From contig NW_027478417.1 of assembly GCF_051014685.1 (NCBI RefSeq), positions 1,178,001 to 1,242,000 of the forward strand: 64,000 nt of DNA, given 5' to 3'. The stretch comes from Ptiloglossa arizonensis (taxonomy: Eukaryota; Arthropoda; Insecta; Hymenoptera; Colletidae). The notes beneath the pieces are model-generated. The model was not told where the DNA came from. It was given only the letters and a program-made list of their open reading frames with translations, and did no database searches. Shown here in pieces: positions 50,360 through 63,115 of this stretch. The translations under genes and the position numbers were made by a program. The stretch's first letter is position 1. Every line of letters begins with the position of its first letter.

Positions 50360-53300
50360 CATCAAAATTTTCGCTGGTCTGATACTCGAAACCAATAACA
50401 GGAATGGCCTAGGGGAATAGTGCACACACCATTGTATTCGGGCGAGTTTCTGCTTTCAGATGCAATAGGAATTTCTCGAGTTCGTCAATCCGTTCGCGAG
50501 ATATGGGATTTTGAAGTTAAGGAATGGTTGAGAAACCATCAACATTTTCGCAATTCTGATGCTAGAAACGAATAACTGGAATGGCCTAGGGGAGAAGTAC
50601 ACACACCATTGTAATCGGGAGAGTTTCTACTTTCAGATGCAACAGGAATTTCTCGAGTTCGTCAATCCGTTCGCGAGATATGGGAGTTTGAAGTTAAGGA
50701 ATGGTTGAGAAACCATCAAAATTTTCGCTGGTCTGATACTCGAAACCAATAACTACAAAGGCCTAGGGGGAAAACACACATATCTTTGTAATCGGGCGTG
50801 TTTCTACTTTCAGGTGCAACAGGAATTTCTCGAGTTCGTCAATCCGTTCGCGAGATATGGGAGTTTGAAGTTAAGGAATGGTTGAGAAACCATCAAAATT
50901 TTCGCTGGTCTGATACTCGAAACCAATAACTACAAAGGCCTAGGGGGAAAACACACATATCTTTGTAATCGGGCGTGTTTCTACTTTCAGGTGCAACAGG
51001 AATTTCTCGAGTTCGTCAATCCGTTCGCGAGAAATGGGGGTTTGAAGTTAAGGAATGGTTGAGAAACCATCAAAATTTTCGCAAGCCTGTTACTCGAAAC
51101 CAATAACTACAATGGCCTAGGGCAAAAATACACATACCGTTGTAATCGGGCGTGTTTCTGCTTTCAGATGCAATAGGAATTTCTCGAGTTCGTCAATCCG
51201 TTCGCGAGATATGGGATTTTGAAGTTAAGGAATGGTTGAGAAACCATCAACATTTTCGCTATTCTGATGCTAGAAACGAATAACTGGAATGGCCTAGGGG
51301 AGAAGTACACACACCATTGTAATCGGGAGAGTTTCTACTTTCAGATGCAACAGGAATTTCTCGAGTTCGTCAATCCGTTCGCGAGATATGGGAGTTTGAA
51401 GTTAAGGAATGGTTGAGAAACCATCAAAATTTTCGCTGGTCTGATACTCGAAACCAATAACTACAAAGGCCTAGGGGGAAAACACACATATCTTTGTAAT
51501 CGGGCGTGTTTCTACTTTCAGGTGCAACAGGAATTTCTCGAGTTCGTCAATCCGTTCGCGAGAAATGGGGGTTTGAAGTTAAGGAATGGTTGAGAAACCA
51601 TCAAAATTTTCGCAAGCCTGTTACTCGAAACCAATAACTACAATGGCCTAGGGCAAAAATACACATACCGTTGTAATCGGGCGTGTTTCTGCTTTCAGAT
51701 GCAATAGGATATTCTCGAGTTCGTCAATCCGTTCGCGAGATATGGAAGTTTGAAGTTAAGGAATGATTGAGAAACCATCAAAATTTTCGCAAGTCTGATA
51801 CTCGAAACCAATAACTACAAAGGCCTAGGGGGAAAACACACATATCTTTGTAATCGGGCGTGTTTCTACTTTCAGGTGCAACAGGAATTTCTCGAGTTCG
51901 TCAATCCGTTCGCGAGAAATGGGGGTTTGAAGTTAAGGAATGGTTGAGAAACCATCAAAATTTTCGCAAGCCTGTTACTCGAAACCAATAACTACAATGG
52001 CCTAGGGCAAAAATACACATACCGTTGTAATCGGGCGTGTTTCTGCTTTCAGATGCAATAGGAATTTCTCGAGTTCGTCAATCCGTTCGCGAGATATGGG
52101 ATTTTGAAGTTAAGGAATGGTTGAGAAACCATCAACATTTTCGCAATTCTGATGCTAGAAACGAATAACTGGAATGGCCTAGGGGAGAAGTACACACACC
52201 ATTGTAATCGGGAGAGTTTCTACTTTCAGATGCAACAGGAATTTCTCGAGTTCGTCAATCCGTTCGCGAGATATGGGAGTTTGAAGTTAAGGAATGGTTG
52301 AGAAACCATCAAAATTTTCGCTGGTCTGATACTCGAAACCAATAACTACAAAGGCCTAGGGGGAAAACACACATACCTTTGTAATCGGGCGTGTTTCTAC
52401 TTTCAGGTGCAACAGGAATTTCTCGAGTTCGTCAATCCGTTCGCGAGAAATGGGGGTTTGAAGTTAAGGAATGGTTGAGAAACCATCAAAATTTTCGCAA
52501 GCCTGTTACTCGAAACCAATAACTACAATGGCCTAGGGCAAAAATACACATACCGTTGTAATCGGGCGTGTTTCTGCTTTCAGATGCAATAGGATATTCT
52601 CGAGTTCGTCAATCCGTTCGCGAGATATGGAAGTTTGAAGTTAAGGAATGATTGAGAAACCATCAATATTTTCGCAAGTCTGATACTCGAAACCAATAAC
52701 AACAATGGCCTAGGGGAAAATACACATACCGTTGTAATCGGTCGAGTTTCTACTTTCAGATGCAACAGGAATTTCTCGAGTTCGTCAATCCGTTCGCGAG
52801 GTATGGGAGTTTGAAGTTAAGGAATGGTTGAGAAACCATCAAAATTTTCGCTGGTCTGATACTCGAAACCAATAACTGGAATGGCCTAGGGGAATAGTAC
52901 ACACACCATTGTATTCGGGCGAGTTTCTGCTTTCAGATGCAATAGGAATTTCTCGAGTTCGTCAATCCGTTCGCGAGAAATGGGAGTTTGAAATTAAGGA
53001 ATGGTTGAAAAACCATCAAAATTTTCGCTGGTATGATACTCGAAACGAATAACTGGAATGGCCTAGGGGAAAAGTACACACACCATTGTAATCGGGCGAG
53101 ATTCTACTTTCAGATGCAACAGGAATTTCTCGAGTTCGTCAATCCGTTCGCGAGATATGGGAGTTTGAAGTTAAGGAATGGTTGAGAAACCATCATAATT
53201 TTCGCAAGTCTGATACCCGAAACCAATAACTACAATGGCCTAGGGCAAAAATACACATACCGTTGTAATCGGGCGAGTTTCTACTTTCAGATGCAACAGG

Positions 53301-54735
53301 AATTTCTCGAGTTCGTCAATCCGTTCGCGAGATATGGGAGTTTGAAGTTAAGGAATGGTTGAGAAACCATCAAAATTTTCGCTGGTCTGATACTCGAAAC
53401 CAATAACTACAAAGGCCTAGGGGGAAAACACACATATCTTTGTAATCGGGCGTGTTTCTACTTTCAGGTGCAACAGGAATTTCTCGAGTTCGTCAATCCG
53501 TTCGCGAGAAATGGGGGTTTGAAGTTAAGGAATGGTTGAGAAACCATCAAAATTTTCGCAAGCCTGTTACTCGAAACCAATAACTACAATGGCCTAGGGC
53601 AAAAATACACATACCGTTGTAATCGGGCGTGTTTCTGCTTTCAGATGCAATAGGATATTCTCGAGTTCGTCAATCCGTTCGCGAGATATGGAATTTTGAA
53701 GTTAAGGAATGGTTGAGAAACCATCAAAATTTTCGCTGGTCTGATACTCGAAACCAATAACTGGAATGGCCTAGGGGAATAGTACACACACCATTGTATT
53801 CGGGCGAGTTTCTGCTTTCAGATGCAATAGGAATTTCTCGAGTTCGTCAATCCGTTCGCGAGAAATGGGATTTTGAAGTTAAGGAATGGTTGAGAAACCA
53901 TCAACATTTTCGCAATTCTGATGCTAGAAACGAATAACTGGAATGGCCTAGGGGAGAAGTACACACACCATTGTAATCGGGAGAGTTTCTACTTTCAGAT
54001 GCAACAGGAATTTCTCGAGTTCGTCAATCCGTTCGCGAGATATGGGAGTTTGAAGTTAAGGAATGGTTGAGAAACCATCAAAATTTTCGCTGGTCTGATA
54101 CTCGAAACCAATAACTACAAAGGCCTAGGGGGAAAACACACATATCTTTGTAATCGGGCGTGTTTCTACTTTCAGGTGCAACAGGAATTTCTCGAGTTCG
54201 TCAATCCGTTCGCGAGATATGGGAGTTTGAAGTTAAGGAATGGTTGAGAAACCATCAAAATTTTCGCTGGTCTGATACTCGAAACCAATAACTACAAAGG
54301 CCTAGGGGGAAAACACACATATCTTTGTAATCGGGCGTGTTTCTACTTTCAGGTGCAACAGGAATTTCTCGAGTTCGTCAATCCGTTCGCGAGAAATGGG
54401 GGTTTGAAGTTAAGGAATGGTTGAGAAACCATCAAAATTTTCGCAAGCCTGTTACTCGAAACCAATAACTACAATGGCCTAGGGCAAAAATACACATACC
54501 GTTGTAATCGGGCGTGTTTCTGCTTTCAGATGCAATAGGAATTTCTCGAGTTCGTCAATCCGTTCGCGAGATATGGGATTTTGAAGTTAAGGAATGGTTG
54601 AGAAACCATCAACATTTTCGCAATTCTGATGCTAGAAACGAATAACTGGAATGGCCTAGGGGAGAAGTACACACACCATTGTAATCGGGAGAGTTTCTAC
54701 TTTCAGATGCAACAGGAATTTCTCGAGTTCGTCAA
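50360..54735 (+). repeat. 19-monomer-offset duplication (3362 bp) inside the shuffled region
   Basis: About 50360-51390 corresponds to 53722-54735 at 3362 bp, which is 19 x 177 minus the 1 bp lost at 52714. Shared order: GAATAGT monomer, GGGATTTTGAAG, CATCAACATTTTCGC, GGGAGAGTTTC, two successive AAAGG monomers (50724 and 50901; 54086 and 54263), then AAGCCTGTTACTCG. The copies differ near 50400 (AACAGGAATGG versus AACTGGAATGG) and 51260 (CGCTATTC versus CGCAATTC). The intervening AAAGG monomers at 51432, 52317 and 53378 show further 3-, 5- and 6-mer spacings. Confidence 0.75.
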
Positions 54736-54976
54736 TGCGTTCGCGAGATATGCGTGTTTGAAGTTAAGGAATGGTTGAGAAATCATCAGAATTTACGCAA
54801 GTCTGATACTCGAATCCAATAACTACTATGGCCTAGGGCAAAAATACACATACCGTTGTAATCGGGCGAGTGTCTGCTTTCAGATGCAATAGGAATTTCT
54901 CGAGTTCGTCAATCCGTTCGCGAGGTATGGGGGTTTGAAGTTAAGGAATGGTTGAGAAACCATCAAAATTTTCGCA
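54715..54976 (+). repeat. Patch of the 45.2-kb subtype inside the shuffled region
   Basis: A stretch of about 260 bp carries ATGCGTGTTTG, AATCATCAGAATTTACGC, AACTACTATGG, GCGAGTGTCTGC and GCGAGGTATGGGGG. This combination matches about 45158-45419 but none of its immediate neighbours. The offset from 45181 to 54738 is 9557 bp, exactly 54 x 177 minus the 1-bp loss at 52714, so it sits in perfect register. The flanks on both sides are the local subtypes. This is what a short gene-conversion tract, or an in-register double exchange, would leave. Confidence 0.75.
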
Positions 54977-57689
54977 AGCCTGTTACTCGAAACCAATAAC
55001 TACAATGGCCTAGGGCAAAAATACACATACCGTTGTAATCGGGCGTGTTTCTGCTTTCAGATGCAATAGGATATTCTCGAGTTCGTCAATCCGTTCGCGA
55101 GATATGGAAGTTTGAAGTTAAGGAATGATTGAGAAACCATCAAAATTTTCGCAAGTCTGATACTCGAAACCAATAACTACAATGGCCTAGGGGAAAATAC
55201 ACATACCGTTGTAATCGGTCGAGTTTCTACTTTCAGATGCAACAGGAATTTCTCGAGTTCGTCAATCCGTTCGCGAGGTATGGGAGTTTGAAGTTAAGGA
55301 ATGGTTGAGAAACCATCAAAATTTTCGCTGGTCTGATACTCGAAACCAATAACTGGAATGGCCTAGGGGAATAGTACACACACCATTGTATTCGGGCGAG
55401 TTTCTGCTTTCAGATGCAATAGGAATTTCTCGAGTTCGTCAATCCGTTCGCGAGAAATGGGAGTTTGAAGTTAAGGAATGGTTGAAAAACCATCAAAATT
55501 TTCGCTGGTATGATACTCGAAACGAATAACTGGAATGGCCTAGGGGAGAAGTACACACACCATTGTAATCGGGAGAGTTTCTACTTTCAGATGCAACAGG
55601 AATTTCTCGAGTTCGTCAATCCGTTCGCGAGATATGGGAGTTTGAAGTTAAGGAATGGTTGAGAAACCATCAAAATTTTCGATGGTGTGATACTCGAAAC
55701 CAATAACTGGAATGGCTAAGGGGAAAAGTACACTCACCATTGTAATCGGGCGAGCTTCTGCTTTCCGATGCAATAGGAAATTCTCGAGTTCGGCAATCCG
55801 CTCGCGAGATACGGGAGTGTGAAGTTAAGGAATGGTTGAGAAACCATCAAAATTTTCGCAAGTCTGATACTCGAAACCAATATCTGGAATGGCCTAGGGG
55901 AAAAGTACACACACCATTGTAATCGGGCGAGATTCTACTTTCAGGTGCAACAGGAATTTCTCGAGTTCGTCAATCCGTTCGCGAGATATGGGAGTTTGAA
56001 GTTAAGGAATGGTTGAGAAACCATCATAATTTTCGCAAGTCTGATACCCGAAACCAATAACTACAATGGCCTAGGGCAAAAATACACATACCGTTGTAAT
56101 CGGGCGAGTTTCTACTTTCAGATGCAACAGGAATTTCTCGAGTTCGTCAATCCGTTCGCGAGATATGGGAGTTTGAAGTTAAGGAATGGTTGAGAAACCA
56201 TCAAAATTTTCGCTGGTCTGATACTCGAAACCAATAACTGGAATGGCCTAGGGGAATAGTGCACACACCATTGTATTCGGGCGAGTTTCTGCATTCAGAT
56301 GCAATAGGAATTTTTCGAGTTCGTCAATCCGTTCGCGAGATATGGGATTTTGAAGTTAAGGAATGGTTGAGAAACCATCAACATTTTCGCAATTCTGATG
56401 CTAGAAACGAATAACTGGAATGGCCTAGGGGAGAAGTACACACACCATTGTAATCGGGAGAGTTTCTACTTTCAGATGCAACAGGAATTTCTCGAGTTCG
56501 TCAATCCGTTCGCGAGATATGGGAGTTTGAAGTTAAGGAATGGTTGAGAAACCATCAAAATTTTCGCTGGTCTGATACTCGAAACCAATAACTACAATGG
56601 CCTAGGGCAAAAATACACATACCGTTGTAATCGGGCGTGTTTCTGCTTTCAGATGCAATAGGATATTCTCGAGTTCGTCAATCCGTTCGCGAGATATGGA
56701 AGTTTGAAGTTAAGGAATGATTGAGAAACCATCAAAATTTTCGCAAGTCTGATACTCGAAACCAATAACTATAATGGCCTAGGGGAAAAATACACATACC
56801 GTTGTAATCGGTCGAGTTTCTACTTTCAGATGCAACAGGAATTTCTCGAGTTCGTCAATCCGTTCGCGAGGTATGGGAGTTTGAAGTTAAGGAATGGTTG
56901 AGAAACCATCCAAATTTTCGCTGGTCTGATACTCGAAACCAATAACTGGAATGGCCTAGGGGAATAGTACACACACCATTGTATTCGGGCGAGTTTCTGC
57001 TTTCAGATGCAATAGGAATTTCTCGAGTTCGTCAATCCGTTCGCGAGATATGGGAGTTTGAAGTTAAGGAATGGTTGAGAAACCATCAAAATTTTCGCTG
57101 GTATGATACTCGAAACGAATAACTGGAATGGCCTAGGGGAGAAGTACACACACCATTGTAATCAGGAGAGTTTCTACTTTCAGATGCAACAGGAATTTCT
57201 CGAGTTCGTCAATCCGTTCGCGAGATATGGGAGTTTGAAGTTAAGGAATGGTTGAGAAACCATCAAAATTTTCGATGGTGTGATACTCGAAACCAATAAC
57301 TGGAATGGCTAAGGGGAAAAGTACACTCACCATTGTAATCGGGCGAGCTTCTGCTTTCCGATGCAATAGGAAATTCTCGAGTTCGGCAATCCGCTCGCGA
57401 GATACGGGAGTGTGAAGTTAAGGAATGGTTGAGAAACCATCAAAATTTTCGCTGGTCTGGAACTCGAAACCAATAACTGGAATGGCCTAGGGGAATAGTA
57501 CACACCCCATTGTATTCGGGCGAGTTTCTGCTTTCGGATGCAATAGGAATTTCTCGAGTTCGTCAATCCGTTCGCGAGATATGGGAGTTTGAAGTTAAGG
57601 AATGGTTGAGAAACCATCAAAATTTTCGCAATTCTGATGCTAGAAACGAATAACTGGAATGGCCTAGGGGAAAAGTACATACACCATTG

Positions 57690-60600
57690 TAATCGGGAGA
57701 ATTTCTACTTTCAGATGCAACAGGAATTCCTCGAGTTCGTCAATCCGTTCGCGAGATATGGGAGTTTGAAGTTAAGGAATGGTTGAGAAACCATCAAAAT
57801 TTTCGCAAGTCTGATACTCGAAACCAGTAACTACAAAGGCCAAGAGGGAAAACACACATATCTTTGTAATCGTGCGTGTTTCTACTTTCAGGTGCAACAG
57901 GAATTTCTCGAGTACGATAATCCGTTCGCGAGATATGGGAGTTTGAAGTTAAGGAATGGTTGAGAAACCATCAAAATTTTCGCATGTCTGATACTCGAAA
58001 CCAATAACTACAATGGGCTAGGGCAAAAAAACACATACCGTTGTCATGGGGCGAGTTTCTACTTTCAGATGTAACAGGAATTTCTCGAGTTCGTAAATCC
58101 GTTCGCGAGATGTGGGAGTTTGAAGTTAAGGAATGGTTGAGAAACCATCATAATTTTCGCAAGTCTGATACTCGAAACCAATAACTACAATGGGCTAGGG
58201 CAAAAAAACACATACCGTTGTCATGGGGCGAGTTTCTACTTTCAGATGTAGCAGGAATTTCTCGAGTTCGTAAATCCGTTCGCGAGATATGGGAGTTTGA
58301 AGTTAAGGAATGGTTGAGAGACCATCAAAATTTTCGCAAGTCTGATACTCGAAACCAATAACTGGAATGGCCTAGGGGAAAAGTGCACACACCGTTGTAA
58401 TCGGCCGAGTTTTTACTTTCAGATGCAACAGGAATTTCTCGAGTTCGTCAATCCGTTCGCGAGATATGGGAGTTTGAAGTTAAGGAATGGTTGAGAAACC
58501 ATCAAAATTTTCGCTGGTGTGATACTCGAAACCAATAACTGGAATGGCCAAGGGGAAAAGTACACCCACCATTGTAATCGAGCGAGCTTCTGCTTTCCGA
58601 TGCAATAGGAAATTCTCGAGTTCGACAATCCGATCGCGAGATACGGGAGTGTGAAGTTAAGGAATGGTTGAGAAACCATCAAAATTTTCGCAAGTCTGAT
58701 AGTCGAAACCAATAACTGTAATGGCCTAGGGGAATAGTACACACACCATTGTATTCGGGCGAGTTTCTGCTTTCAGATGCAATAGGAATTTCTCGAGTTC
58801 GTCAATCCGTTCGCGAGAAATGGGGGTTTGAAGTTAAGGAATGGTTGAGAAACCATCAAAATTTTCGCAAGTCTGATACTCGAAACCAATAACTACAATG
58901 GCATAGGGGAAAAATACACACACCATTGTAATCGTGCTAGTTTCTACTTTCAGATGCAACAGGAATTTCTCGAGTTCGTCAATCCGTTCGCGAGAAATGG
59001 GGGTTTGAAGTTAAGGAGTGGTTGAGAAACCATCAAAATTATCGCAAGTCTGATACTCGAAACCAATAACTACAATGGCCTAGGGGAAAAATACACATAC
59101 CGTTGTAATCGGGCGAGTTTCTACTTTCAGATGCAACAGGAATTTCTCGAGTTCGTCAATCCGGTCGCGAGATATGGGAGTTTGAAGTTAAGGAATGTTT
59201 GAGAAACCATCAAAATTTTCGCTGGTCTGATACTCGAAACCAATAACTGGAATGGCCTAGGGGAATAGTACACACCCCATTGTATTCGGGCGAGTTTCTG
59301 CTTTCAGATGCAATAGGAATTTCTCAAGTTCGTCAATCCGTTCGCGAGATATGGGAGTTTGAAGTTAAGGAATGGTTGAGAAACCATCAAAATTTTCGCT
59401 GGTGTGATACTCGAAACGAATAACTGGAATAGCCTAGGGGAGAAGTACACACACCATTGTAATCGGGAGAGTTTCTACTTTCAGATGCAACAGGAATTTC
59501 TCGAGATCGTCAATCCGTTCGCGAGATATGGGAGTTTGAAGTTAAGGAATGGTTGAGAAACCATCATAATTTTCGCAAGTTTGATACCCGAAACCAATAA
59601 CTACAATGGCCTAGGGCAAAAATACACATACCGTTGTAATCGGGCGAGTTTCTGCTTTCAGATGCAATAGGAAATTCTCGAGTTCGTCAATCCGTTCGCG
59701 AGATATGGAAGTTTGAAGTTAAGGAATGGTTGAGAAACCATCAAAATTTTCGCAAGTCTGATACTCGAAACCGATAACTGGAATGGCCTAGGGGAATAGT
59801 ACACACACCATTGTATTCGGGCGAGTTTCTGCTTTCAGATGCAATAGGAATTTCTCGAGTTCGTCAATCCGTTCGCGAGAAATGGGGGTTTGAAGTTAAG
59901 GAATGGTTGAGAAACCATCAAAATTTTCGCAAGTCTGATACTCGAAACCAATAACTACAATGGCCTAGGGGAAAAATACACACACCATTGTAATCGTGCT
60001 AGTTTCTACTATCAGATGCAACAGGAATTTCTCGAGTTCGTCAATCCGTTCGCGAGAAATGGGGGTTTGAAGTTAAGGAGTGGTTGAGAAACCATCAAAA
60101 TTTTCGCAAGTCTGATACTCGAAACCAATAACTACAATGGCCTAGGGGAAAAATACACATACCGTTGTAATCGGGCGAGTTTCTACTTTCAGATGCAACA
60201 GTAATTTCTCGAGTTCGTCAATCCGTTCGCGAGATATGGGAGTTTGAAGTTAAGGAATGGTTGAGAAACCATCAAAATTTTCGCTGGTCTGATACTCGAA
60301 ACCAATAACTGGAATGGCCTAGGGGAATAGTACACACGCCATTGTAATCGGGCGAGTTTCTACTTTCAGATGCACCAGGAATTTCTCGAGTTCGTCAATC
60401 CGTTCCCGAGATATGGGAGTTTGAAGTTAAGGAATGGTTGAGAAACCATCAAAAGTTTCGCAAGTCTGATCCTCGAAACCAATATCTACAAAGGCCTAGA
60501 GGGAAAACACACATATCTTTGTAATCGGGCGTGTTTCTACTTTCAGGTGCAACATGAATTTCTCGAGTTCGTCAATCCGTTCGCGAGATATGGGAGTTTG

Positions 60601-63115
60601 AAGTTAAGGAATGGTTGAGAAACCATCAAAATTTTCGCAAGTCTGATACTCGAAACCAATAACTACAAAGGCCTAGGGGGAAAACACACACGTCTTTGTA
60701 ATCGGGCGTGTTTCTACTTTCAGGTGCAACAGGAATTTCTCGAGTTCGTCAATCCGTTCGCGAGATATGGGAGTTTGAAGTTAAGGAATGGTTGAGAAAC
60801 CATCACAATTTTCGCACTTCTGATGCTAGAAACGAATAACTGGAATGGCCTAGGGGAAAAGTACACACACCATTGTAATCGGGCGAGCTTCTACTTTCAG
60901 ATACAACAGGAATTTCTCGAGTTCGTCAATCCGTACGCGAGAAATGGGGGTTTGAAGTTAAGGAATGATTGAGAAACCATCAAAATTTTCGCTGGTCTGG
61001 AACTCGAAACCAATAACTGGAATGGCCTAGGGGAATAGTACACACCCCATTGTAATCGGGAGAATTTCTACTTTCAGATGCAACAGGAATTTCTCGAGTT
61101 CGTCAATCCGTTCGCGAGATATGGGAGTTTGAAGTTAAGGAATGGTTGAGAAACCATCAAAATTTTCGCAAGTCTGATACTCGAAACCAGTAACTACAAA
61201 GGCCAAGAGGGAAAACACACATATCTTTGTAATCGTGCGTGTTTCTACTTTCAGGTGCAACAGGAATTTCTCGAGTACGATAATCCGTTCGCGAGATATG
61301 GGAGTTTGAAGTTAAGGAATGGTTGAGAAACCATCAAAATTTTCGCATGTCTGATACTCGAAACCAATAACTACAATGGGCTAGGGCAAAAAAACACATA
61401 CCGTTGTCATGGGGCGAGTTTCTACTTTCAGATGTAACAGGAATTTCTCGAGTTCGTAAATCCGTTCGCGAGATGTGGGAGTTTGAAGTTAAGGAATGGT
61501 TGAGAAACCATCATAATTTTCGCAAGTCTGATACTCGAAACCAATAACTACAATGGGCTAGGGCAAAAAAACACATACCGTTGTCATGGGGCGAGTTTCT
61601 ACTTTCAGATGTAGCAGGAATTTCTCGAGTTCGTAAATCCGTTCACGAGATATGGGAGTTTGAAGTTAAGGAATGGTTGAGAGACCATCAAAATTTTCGC
61701 AAGTCTGATACTCGAAACCAATAACTGGAATGGCCTAGGGGAAAAGTGCACACACCGTTGTAATCGGCCGAGTTTTTACTTTCAGATGCAACAGGAATTT
61801 CTCGAGTTCGTCAATCCGTTCGCGAGATATGGGAGTTTGAAGTTAAGGAATGGTTGAGAAACCATCAAAATTTTCGCTGGTGTGATACTCGAAACCAATA
61901 ACTGGAATGGCCAAGGGGAAAAGTACACCCACCATTGTAATCGAGCGAGCTTCTGCTTTCCGATGCAATAGGAAATTCTCGAGTTCGACAATCCGATCGC
62001 GAGATACGGGAGTGTGAAGTTAAGGAATGGTTGAGAAACCATCAAAATTTTCGCAAGTCTGATAGTCGAAACCAATAACTGTAATGGCCTAGGGGAATAG
62101 TACACACACCATTGTATTCGGGCGAGTTTCTGCTTTCAGATGCAATAGGAATTTCTCGAGTTCGTCAATCCGTTCGCGAGAAATGGGGGTTTGAAGTTAA
62201 GGAATGGTTGAGAAACCATCAAAATTTTCGCAAGTCTGATACTCGAAACCAATAACTACAATGGCATAGGGGAAAAATACACACACCATTGTAATCGTGC
62301 TAGTTTCTACTTTCAGATGCAACAGGAATTTCTCGAGTTCGTCAATCCGTTCGCGAGAAATGGGGGTTTGAAGTTAAGGAGTGGTTGAGAAACCATCAAA
62401 ATTATCGCAAGTCTGATACTCGAAACCAATAACTACAATGGCCTAGGGGAAAAATACACATACCGTTGTAATCGGGCGAGTTTCTACTTTCAGATGCAAC
62501 AGGAATTTCTCGAGTTCGTCAATCCGGTCGCGAGATATGGGAGTTTGAAGTTAAGGAATGTTTGAGAAACCATCAAAATTTTCGCTGGTCTGATACTCGA
62601 AACCAATAACTGGAATGGCCTAGGGGAATAGTACACACCCCATTGTATTCGGGCGAGTTTCTGCTTTCAGATGCAATAGGAATTTCTCAAGTTCGTCAAT
62701 CCGTTCGCGAGATATGGGAGTTTGAAGTTAAGGAATGGTTGAGAAACCATCAAAATTTTCGCTGGTGTGATACTCGAAACGAATAACTGGAATAGCCTAG
62801 GGGAGAAGTACACACACCATTGTAATCGGGAGAGTTTCTACTTTCAGATGCAACAGGAATTTCTCGAGATCGTCAATCCGTTCGCGAGATATGGGAGTTT
62901 GAAGTTAAGGAATGGTTGAGAAACCATCATAATTTTCGCAAGTTTGATACCCGAAACCAATAACTACAATGGCCTAGGGCAAAAATACACATACCGTTGT
63001 AATCGGGCGAGTTTCTGCTTTCAGATGCAATAGGAAATTCTCGAGTTCGTCAATCCGTTCGCGAGATATGGAAGTTTGAAGTTAAGGAATGGTTGAGAAA
63101 CCATCAAAATTTTCG
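57690..63115 (+). repeat. 19-monomer-offset duplication (3363 bp)
   Basis: About 57690-59752 and 61053-63115 match at exactly 3363 bp (19 x 177). Shared private marks: GGGAGAATTTC (57696/61059), CCAAGAGGG (57840/61203), GAGTACGATAATCC, two adjacent GTTGTCATGGGGCG monomers (58030 and 58207), GATCGCGAGATACGGG and ATCGTGCTAG (58932/62295). Almost no differences were noticed (AATTCCTCGAG versus AATTTCTCGAG at about 57726/61089; TTCGCGAG versus TTCACGAG at 58281/61644), so this looks like one of the youngest duplications. A 6-mer echo (1062 bp) of the CGTGCTAG monomer at 59995 lies between the copies. Confidence 0.9.

Larger units (their letters stand above)
45766..57689 (+). repeat. Region of shuffled 2- to 19-monomer duplications
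   Basis: About 67 monomers drawn from a small set of local subtypes: GAATAGTGCACAC or GAATAGTACACAC with TTGTATTCGGGC; GGCTAAGGGG with CTTTCCGATGC and GATACGGGAGTGTG; AAAGGCCTAGGGGG with TATCTTTG and GGGCGTG; AAGCCTGTTACTCG; and GTCGAGTTTC with GCGAGGTATGG. The GATACGGG marker sits at 47491, 48730, 49969, 55808 and 57401, giving spacings of 7, 7, 33 (minus 2 bp) and 9 monomers. A five- to six-monomer module recurs at about 47161-48220, 49639-50699 and 55478-56536. A 354-bp (2-mer) tandem copy lies at 47881/48235. Two 176-bp monomers (AAAA for AAAAA, 52714 and 55192) occur 14 monomers apart. No gene seen. Confidence 0.85.

Noticed and set aside
57327..57680. 117-codon minus-strand open frame
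   Set aside because: It covers exactly two monomers and is one of several equivalent antisense frames. No coding features exist outside the repeat, and other monomers carry stops.
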